NCBI RefSeq assembly: GCF_019457635.1
Contig: NZ_CP080412.1
Span: 1 to 64,000 of the forward strand
Direction of reading: 5' to 3'
Length of the DNA: 64,000 bases
Source: Shewanella mangrovisoli
GTDB taxonomy: Bacteria; Pseudomonadota; Gammaproteobacteria; Enterobacterales; Shewanellaceae
The number at the start of each line of letters is the position of its first letter. Positions within the stretch are counted from its first letter, which is position 1. The translations under genes and the position numbers were made by a program. The notes beneath the pieces are model-generated. The model made no database searches. It saw only the letters and a list, made by a program, of their open reading frames with translations, and was not told the origin of the DNA. Of the stretch, positions 56,011-64,000 are shown one piece after another.

Positions 56011-57393
56011 GTGGCGGTTTCACTTTGGCAACAATGTATCGGAAGACTGCAAGACGAGCTTTCTGCTCAGCAGTTCAGTATGTGGATCAGACCGTTACAA
56101 GCCGAAATGGATGGAGATACTTTGGTGCTTTATGCGCCTAACCGCTTCGTGCTCGATTGGGTTAGGGATAAGTACATCAATATCATTAATCAGTTTTTTA
56201 CTGAGCAAATGGGTAATGATGCACCTAAGTTACGCTTCGATATCGGTAGCCGTCCGTCAGCGAAAAAGCCCGAGCCAGCCCCAGTTGCGGCTGTGCGTGT
56301 GCCTAATCCCCAAACCAAAGCCTCAGTAGGGACTTCATTTAATACCACTGAGCCTGTTGCTAACGCTAATCATCGCAGCAATATCAATCCCACTTACCAA
56401 TTCGACAACTTCGTTGAGGGTAAGTCTAACCAACTCGGTAAAGCCGCCGCACTCCAGGTTGCTGAAAATCCGGGTGGTGCCTATAACCCACTGTTCCTTT
56501 ATGGTGGTACGGGTTTAGGTAAGACCCACTTATTACATGCAGTGGGTAATGGCATCATCAAAAATAATCCCGATGCGAAAGTCGTGTACATGCACTCCGA
56601 GCGTTTTGTGCAAGACATGGTTAAAGCGCTGCAAAACAATGCGATCGAAGAATTCAAACGTTACTACCGCAGTGTCGATGCCCTGTTTATCGACGATATT
56701 CAATTCTTCGCCAATAAAGACAGATCGCAGGAAGAATTTTTCCATACCTTTAACGCGCTGCTTGAAGGTAATCATCAGATCATTCTGACATCGGATCGTT
56801 ATCCCAAAGAGATCGACGGGGTCGAGGACAGATTAAAATCTCGCTTTGGTTGGGGCTTAACGGTTGCGATTGAACCGCCTGAGCTTGAAACCCGTGTGGC
56901 GATTTTGATGCGTAAAGCCCAGGAGAGCGGCATCAATCTTCCCGACGAAGTCGCCTTCTTTATTGCTAAGCGCTTACGTTCAAACGTTCGCGAGTTAGAA
57001 GGCGCGTTAAACCGCGTTATCGCCAACGCTAACTTTACTGGCCGCCCAATTACGATTGATTTTGTGCGTGAAGCCCTGCGTGACCTCTTGGCACTGCAGG
57101 AAAAATTAGTCACTATAGACAACATTCAGAAAACCGTAGCTGAATACTACAAAATCAAGATGGCTGATATGTTGTCTAAGCGTCGTTCGCGCAGTGTTGC
57201 GCGCCCTAGACAAGTGGCCATGGCGTTATCCAAAGAATTAACTAACCAGAGCTTGCCGGAAATTGGTGATGCCTTTGGTGGTCGAGATCACACCACAGTG
57301 TTACATGCCTGTCGTAAGATTGCTCAGCTACGGGAAGAGAGTCACGACATTAAAGAAGATTATGCTAACTTGATTAGAACCTTATCTTCTTAA
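56011..57393 (+). CDS. dnaA: Chromosomal replication initiator DnaA
   Basis: AAA+ initiator that binds DnaA boxes and melts oriC. 460 residues from GTG 56011 ([22 protein letters not shown]). Domain I (1-80), variable linker, AAA+ with Walker [10 protein letters not shown] and Walker B LFIDDIQF, box VII arginine finger (LKSRFGWGL), and domain IV with the DnaA signature [12 protein letters not shown]. Heads dnaA-dnaN-recF-gyrB. Confidence 0.98.
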   Translation: MAVSLWQQCIGRLQDELSAQQFSMWIRPLQAEMDGDTLVLYAPNRFVLDWVRDKYINIINQFFTEQMGNDAPKLRFDIGSRPSAKKPEPAPVAAVRVPNPQTKASVGTSFNTTEPVANANHRSNINPTYQFDNFVEGKSNQLGKAAALQVAENPGGAYNPLFLYGGTGLGKTHLLHAVGNGIIKNNPDAKVVYMHSERFVQDMVKALQNNAIEEFKRYYRSVDALFIDDIQFFANKDRSQEEFFHTFNALLEGNHQIILTSDRYPKEIDGVEDRLKSRFGWGLTVAIEPPELETRVAILMRKAQESGINLPDEVAFFIAKRLRSNVRELEGALNRVIANANFTGRPITIDFVREALRDLLALQEKLVTIDNIQKTVAEYYKIKMADMLSKRRSRSVARPRQVAMALSKELTNQSLPEIGDAFGGRDHTTVLHACRKIAQLREESHDIKEDYANLIRTLSS

Positions 57394-57413
57394 AATCAAG
57401 GAATTTGGACACT

Positions 57414-58514
57414 ATGAAATTTTCAATTGATAGGGACGCCCTATTAAAGCCGCTTCAATTGGTTTGTGGTGCGGTAGAAAGACGCCATAACTTGCCTATT
57501 TTGGCAAATCTCCTTGTAGAAGTTAGTGGGCACTCACTCAAAATGACAGGTACCGACCTCGAAGTTGAGTTAGTGGGCCAGGCGGTCATTCATGGTGATA
57601 TCGAAGAAGGTCGTACTACAGTTCCAGCTAAGAAGCTGTTAGACATAGTTAAATCCTTACCCGAACAAAGCGAGCTTAAGGTTGAGCAGCAAGATAACAA
57701 ATGGTTATTGCGCTCAGGCCGTAGCCGTTTCTCGCTGGCAACCCTGCCCGCAGAAGAATACCCCAATGTGGAAGCCTTTCAGGCGGAAATCGAGTTCTCT
57801 CTTAAGCAGGGCGTACTGAAGTCACTGATTGATGCGACTCAGTTTTCGATGGCTAACCAAGACGTGCGTTACTATCTGAATGGTTTATTACTCGAAACCG
57901 AAGGTAATGTGCTGCGTGCCATTGCCACCGACGGTCACCGTTTAGCCTTAAGCCACAGAAGCATAGATGCGCAATTGCCTGAAAAACAAGTGATCGTGCC
58001 CCGTAAAGGCGTGATGGAAATGGCGCGTTTATTGGAAGCCGATGATTTAGATATCGCAATTGCCATTGGCGATAACGCGATTCGTGCGACCACCAGCACC
58101 ACAGTTTTTACCAGTAAATTAGTCGATGGTCGTTTCCCCGATTATCGCCGTGTGTTACCTAAGGGCGGTGATAAAATCGTTATCGCCAGCCGTAACCACT
58201 TCAAGCAAGCTTTAAACCGTGCTTCTATTTTATCGAACGAGAAGTTCCGCGGTGTACGCATTCAGTTAGAAGCGGGATTACTGAAAATCACCGCCAATAA
58301 CCCAGAGCAGGAAGAAGCGGAAGAAATCATCGATGTGGATTACAACAATCAGCCACTCGAAATTGGTTTCAACGTCAGTTACTTATTGGATGTGTTAAAC
58401 AACCTTAAGTCCGATGATGTGCGTATCACCCTAATCGATGGTAACTCGAGTGCTTTATTGGAAAACCACTTGGAAGAAGATTCCATGTATGTGGTTATGC
58501 CGATGCGCTTATAG
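57414..58514 (+). CDS. dnaN: DNA polymerase III sliding clamp (beta)
   Basis: Processivity clamp, 366 residues from ATG 57414 (MKFSIDRDALLKPLQLV), matching the E. coli length. Three repeated clamp folds; C-terminal YVVMPMRL is the clamp-loader and partner binding end. Starts 20 bases after dnaA. The open frame reaches three codons further upstream, but the family begins MKF. Confidence 0.98.
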   Translation: MKFSIDRDALLKPLQLVCGAVERRHNLPILANLLVEVSGHSLKMTGTDLEVELVGQAVIHGDIEEGRTTVPAKKLLDIVKSLPEQSELKVEQQDNKWLLRSGRSRFSLATLPAEEYPNVEAFQAEIEFSLKQGVLKSLIDATQFSMANQDVRYYLNGLLLETEGNVLRAIATDGHRLALSHRSIDAQLPEKQVIVPRKGVMEMARLLEADDLDIAIAIGDNAIRATTSTTVFTSKLVDGRFPDYRRVLPKGGDKIVIASRNHFKQALNRASILSNEKFRGVRIQLEAGLLKITANNPEQEEAEEIIDVDYNNQPLEIGFNVSYLLDVLNNLKSDDVRITLIDGNSSALLENHLEEDSMYVVMPMRL

Positions 58515-58675
58515 TATTCCGTTGCCTACTTTGTGCCATACGCCGCTTTTTAGCGGCGTATATGTCTTCAAGCCTTATCCCTTGTTGCCTTATTTACTCG
58601 GATGGATGTGAATTGCGGTATGATGACTGTTCTGAGTCTTGGCCTAAGCCGTCGATGTGGTGTGATGAGTAACGC

Positions 58676-59758
58676 ATGAGTCTTATCCGTCTTAATATTG
58701 ATTCTTTTCGCAATATTCAATTGGCGCAGCTGAGCCCGACTGAAGGGATCAATCTGATTTACGGTCAAAATGGCAGTGGCAAAACCAGCATACTCGAGGC
58801 TATTTACTTTCTCGGTATGGGGCGTTCGTTTCGCAGTCATTTATCCCAACGGGTGATCAATAATGAACAGGATAAGTTAACCCTGTTTGCGACCTTAAAT
58901 TTGCCACGGGGCGATAGTAAAATCGGCTTGCGACGTTTCCGTAGTGGTGAAACCGAAGTCAAAATCGACGGGGAAAAGGTGAAACGGTTATCGACATTAG
59001 CCGAAACCTTACCCATCCAAGTGATCACGCCGGAAAGCTTTTCGCTCCTATTTGAAGGTCCTAAATCCCGTCGGCAGTTTATCGATTGGGGCGCCTTTCA
59101 TTCCGACCCACAGTTTTATGCGGCATGGGTGAACGTAAGACGGGTTTTAAAGCAACGAAATCAACTACTTAGAAATAATTCTTCCTATGATCAAATCCAA
59201 TATTGGGATAGGGAGTTTGTCCGTTATACCGAGCAGGTCACAGAAATACGAAACCGTTATGTAGACTCGTTAAATGAGCTACTTAAGGGTATAATCGGGG
59301 AGTTTTTACCGCAGGTAGATGTTAAGGTTTCATTTACTCGCGGCTGGGATAGCAAAACGGATTTTGCACAACTTCTCGAATCCCAATATCCCAGAGATTT
59401 GGCTACGGGTCATACCGTCAGCGGTCCCCATAAAGCTGACCTCAGACTTCGTGTAGGTAGTTTACCGGCGCAGGATGCCCTGTCCCGTGGTCAATTGAAA
59501 TTATTAGTCTGTGCACTGCGTATTGCACAGGGAAAGTTGCTCAAACAACAAATAGATAAACACAGTATTTATCTTGTGGATGATCTTCCATCCGAGTTGG
59601 ATGCACAGCATAGGCAGCTATTGCTTAAGCAGCTAGTGGACACAGGTGCACAAGTGTTTGTCACTGCCATTGAGCCTGCAGCAATAGTCGATTCGTTACA
59701 CACTCCTCCCAGTAGGATGTTCCATGTGGAACAGGGACGTGTAACGGTAATTGAATAA
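58676..59758 (+). CDS. recF: Recombination and repair protein RecF
   Basis: SMC-like ATPase that helps load RecA at gaps with RecO and RecR. 360 residues. Walker [10 protein letters not shown] (about 30-38), signature LSRGQLKLL, and Walker [12 protein letters not shown] are visible. A 161-base gap after dnaN suggests it may have its own promoter. The last codons contain a parS-like 16-mer (59718-59733). Confidence 0.97.
   Translation: MSLIRLNIDSFRNIQLAQLSPTEGINLIYGQNGSGKTSILEAIYFLGMGRSFRSHLSQRVINNEQDKLTLFATLNLPRGDSKIGLRRFRSGETEVKIDGEKVKRLSTLAETLPIQVITPESFSLLFEGPKSRRQFIDWGAFHSDPQFYAAWVNVRRVLKQRNQLLRNNSSYDQIQYWDREFVRYTEQVTEIRNRYVDSLNELLKGIIGEFLPQVDVKVSFTRGWDSKTDFAQLLESQYPRDLATGHTVSGPHKADLRLRVGSLPAQDALSRGQLKLLVCALRIAQGKLLKQQIDKHSIYLVDDLPSELDAQHRQLLLKQLVDTGAQVFVTAIEPAAIVDSLHTPPSRMFHVEQGRVTVIE
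59718..59733. promoter_or_regulatory. parS: parS-like ParB-binding site inside recF
   Basis: TGTTCCATGTGGAACA, one base from the symmetric parS variant TGTTCCACGTGGAACA. It codes for part of MFHVEQ at the recF C-terminus. About 10 kb from oriC. Confidence 0.6.
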
Positions 59759-59765
59759 CCATTGA

Positions 59766-62192
<2,427 letters not shown>

Positions 62193-62231
62193 CATTTAGA
62201 CGTTTAACGATCTATATCGTTAGCAATTGAT

Positions 62232-62262
62232 AAAAAAGGGAAAGCTTAGCTTTCCCTTTTTG
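62232..62262. terminator. Bidirectional terminator between gyrB and GST gene
   Basis: AAAAAAGGGAAAGC, loop TTA, GCTTTCCCTTTTTG, between convergent genes. Confidence 0.88.
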
Positions 62263-62274
62263 TTTGGTAGAAAA

Positions 62275-62931
62275 TTATCTATCAACACCAGCTTCGTCGA
62301 TGTCCACTATTTCAGTCTCGGCTTTGGCGGCTTGTATCCAGGCCTGCATTTCCGGCTGGCTCACAATAAATTCCATATAGGCTCGACTCGCTTGGGAGAC
62401 TTCAATCTCATAGGTGAAGAAGCGCATCACAACCGGCGCAAACATCATATCGGCTATCGACCACTTGCCAAATAACCAAGTGCCTTGGGCTGTGGCAAAC
62501 TCTGCCATTTGTTGTGACCAGATGCTGTCGATGCGGGCAATATCCTGCAACACGGCAGGGCTTAATTCAACATAACGATGGGCACGGATATTCATCGGCA
62601 GGGCATTTCGCAGGGCATGAAAGCCTGAATGCATTTCACAGGCGAAGGAGCGAGCCTTAGCTTTTTGTTTCGGGTCTTGTGGCCAAGCTGAGCCTGAAAG
62701 ATAAGTATCGTTGATATATTCGCAAATCGACAACGAATCCCAAACCGTGATATTTCCATCGATGAGTGTTGGAACTTTTAGGGTAGGCGAAATAGATTTG
62801 AGCCGCTGATAAAAGCTCTCGGTATCGAGCTGTAGTAGGATTTCATCGAACTGAATACCTGATTTTGCAGCCATTAACCAAGCGCGGAGCGACCAACTAG
62901 AGTAGTTTTTATTACCAATGTAGAGTTCCAT
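62275..62931 (-). CDS. Glutathione S-transferase family protein
   Basis: 218 residues from ATG 62931 (MELYIGNKNYSSWSLRAW), with a GGAAGG box; the frame extends 11 codons upstream without family support. N-terminal thioredoxin-like domain with the YSSWSLR active-site serine turn and the cis-Pro element KVPTLIDG plus DSLSICEY; helical C-terminal domain with SIADMMFAPVVMRF. Resembles YfcF/maleylacetoacetate-isomerase-like GSTs; the substrate is unknown. Divergent from a LysR regulator, a common paired arrangement. Confidence 0.9.
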   Translation of the reverse strand: MELYIGNKNYSSWSLRAWLMAAKSGIQFDEILLQLDTESFYQRLKSISPTLKVPTLIDGNITVWDSLSICEYINDTYLSGSAWPQDPKQKAKARSFACEMHSGFHALRNALPMNIRAHRYVELSPAVLQDIARIDSIWSQQMAEFATAQGTWLFGKWSIADMMFAPVVMRFFTYEIEVSQASRAYMEFIVSQPEMQAWIQAAKAETEIVDIDEAGVDR

Positions 62932-63057
62932 TTTCACCTTCCTGTTTGGGGTTGTGCTTATCAATATAGGCGCTTGTACTTTGCATGACTAACGAATAGA
63001 TTTGATGTTATCTATCAGCAAAATGAATAGATAGACTGACATCAGGTAGGAAATATT

Positions 63058-63906
63058 ATGGAAATAGAAGCGCTGCGCAGTTTTGTGGCTTTTGTCGATA
63101 CCGGGAGTTTTACCCGTGCGGCAATGCAAACCTATAAGACTCAATCTGCCGTCAGTATGCAAATGAAGCGCTTAGAGCAAGAGTTGGGAAAAACGCTCTT
63201 TGTAAAAGAGGGGCGAAACTTAGTCTTATCTACCGAAGGCCAACGTTTTGGCTTGTACGCTAAGCAATTACTGCAATTGCACGATGAGACTGTCACTACC
63301 ATTAAGCAGACCCAAGTCGGCACACAATTGCATTTGGGCTGTCCAGATGACTATGCCGAATCCGTGTTGCCGCGGATAGTGGCGTTGTTACATGGTCACA
63401 TTAAGCAACTCGATCTTCAAATTACCTGCGCCTCGAGCCAAAAGCTGCGGATCATGCTGGATTCTGGGCAGCTCGATGCGGCGATAGTGACTCGTTTGCC
63501 CGAGTCCGATGAAGGCTACTTATTACAAACCTCAAAAGGTGTTTGGGTGAGCGCGAGTGGTTCGAACTTGAGTGATGCCGATCCCTTACCTATAGCGCTA
63601 TTCCAAAAGGACTGTAAATTCCATATCACGGCGTTAGATGGATTGATGAAGCAAGATAGGCATTATCAGTTGTTAGCTTGTAGCAGCAGTGCTGCGGCTC
63701 TTAAAGCGATAGTGGCTAAGGATTTGGCTATTAGTGCCATGGCTGAATGCAGTGTATCGGCACCACTGAATATTATCGATTCTGAAACTCTTCCACCTCT
63801 GCCTGTGGTCGCCGTCGCACTGGTTATTTCCGCGAAAGCTTATTCACCCATAAATGCGGAGTTGGCCAAGCAAATTGCACGGGCCTATCAAGGCTACTTG
63901 GAATAA
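63058..63906 (+). CDS. LysR-family transcriptional regulator
   Basis: 282 residues. Winged helix at 1-60 (MEIEALRSFVAFVDTGSFTRAAMQTYKTQSAVSMQMKRLEQELGKTLF), then a periplasmic-binding-like effector domain (LHLGCPDDYAESVLPRIVALL). Divergent from the GST gene with a 126-base shared promoter region, so control of that gene and of itself is likely. Effector unknown. Related to the LrhA/HexA-type subgroup by its HTH sequence (QTYKTQSAVSMQMKRLE), a tentative placement. Confidence 0.9.
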   Translation: MEIEALRSFVAFVDTGSFTRAAMQTYKTQSAVSMQMKRLEQELGKTLFVKEGRNLVLSTEGQRFGLYAKQLLQLHDETVTTIKQTQVGTQLHLGCPDDYAESVLPRIVALLHGHIKQLDLQITCASSQKLRIMLDSGQLDAAIVTRLPESDEGYLLQTSKGVWVSASGSNLSDADPLPIALFQKDCKFHITALDGLMKQDRHYQLLACSSSAAALKAIVAKDLAISAMAECSVSAPLNIIDSETLPPLPVVAVALVISAKAYSPINAELAKQIARAYQGYLE

Positions 63907-63922
63907 GGTTTCACGTGAAACA
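63907..63922. promoter_or_regulatory. parS: parS-like ParB-binding site
   Basis: GGTTTCACGTGAAACA has the perfect 14-base palindrome GTTTCACGTGAAAC and differs from the consensus TGTTTCACGTGAAACA by one outer base. It begins at the LysR stop codon. The remaining 78 bases to the window end show no gene. Confidence 0.85.
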
Positions 63923-64000
63923 TTCGATTTGATAATGCAGCCTTAAGTCTAGGGACATATAGTAAAGCTGCGCGTAATACATGATGTGACCACTAGTATA

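Overview
The window is a 64 kb stretch of a gamma-proteobacterial chromosome around the replication origin, almost certainly from a Shewanella of the S. oneidensis group. The basis is gene order (mnmG-oriC-mioC; rpmH-dnaA-dnaN-recF-gyrB; atp operon; parAB) and protein sequence. The peptide transporter beside oriC reads, from memory, as an ortholog of the structurally solved PepTSo. No database search was run.

Layout. (1) 1-8289: a TetR-type regulator, kbl-tdh (threonine catabolism), glpE-glpG, elbB and polA. Five of these seven genes (TetR, kbl, glpE, glpG, polA) carry frameshifts or in-frame stops; tdh and elbB are intact. I found no broken gene in the other 55 kb. Low sequence quality or local gene decay would both explain this. 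(2) 8290-15060: an RNA-rich interval holding Spot 42 (spf), the GTPase gene yihA, a dihaem cytochrome c4, an unmarked RNA with about 15 GGA motifs that fits CsrC/CsrB, a small methyltransferase, yihI, a DUF2489 membrane protein and hemN. The order polA-spf-yihA-csrC-yihI-hemN matches E. coli. (3) 15080-21615: adenosine deaminase, a DUF885 lipoprotein peptidase, pldB and a PAS-GGDEF-EAL protein with a degenerate GGDEF site. (4) 21808-27254: one rRNA operon on the minus strand with no spacer tRNA, two promoters and boxA elements. (5) 27370-37319: ccoG, a small unknown protein, an Asp-type menB, a Fur-linked DUF2061 gene, glmS with a DeoR regulator, a TonB siderophore receptor and glmU. (6) 37489-44419: the complete ATP synthase operon atpIBEFHAGDC. 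(7) 44645-49904: parB, parA, rsmG, mnmG, oriC, mioC. (8) 50082-64000: peptide transporter, mnmE-yidC-yidD-rnpA-rpmH, a DnaA-box/GATC-rich gap, dnaA-dnaN-recF-gyrB, a glutathione transferase and a LysR regulator, with two parS-like sites.

How it works together: oriC, DnaA, the clamp, RecF, gyrase, ParA/ParB and parS form the replication and segregation hub. ATP synthase, CcoG, cytochrome c4 and MenB serve respiration. Spot 42 and the CsrC-like RNA are post-transcriptional regulators. The Fur-type boxes mark an iron-responsive receptor and a small membrane protein.

I did not find a convincing new multi-gene system: no phage, insertion sequence, CRISPR array or defence island. The parts most worth a second look are the broken-gene cluster, the CsrC-like RNA and its upstream palindrome/promoter, a terminator-tipped non-coding stretch after Spot 42, the rpmH-dnaA intergenic region and the parS sites.
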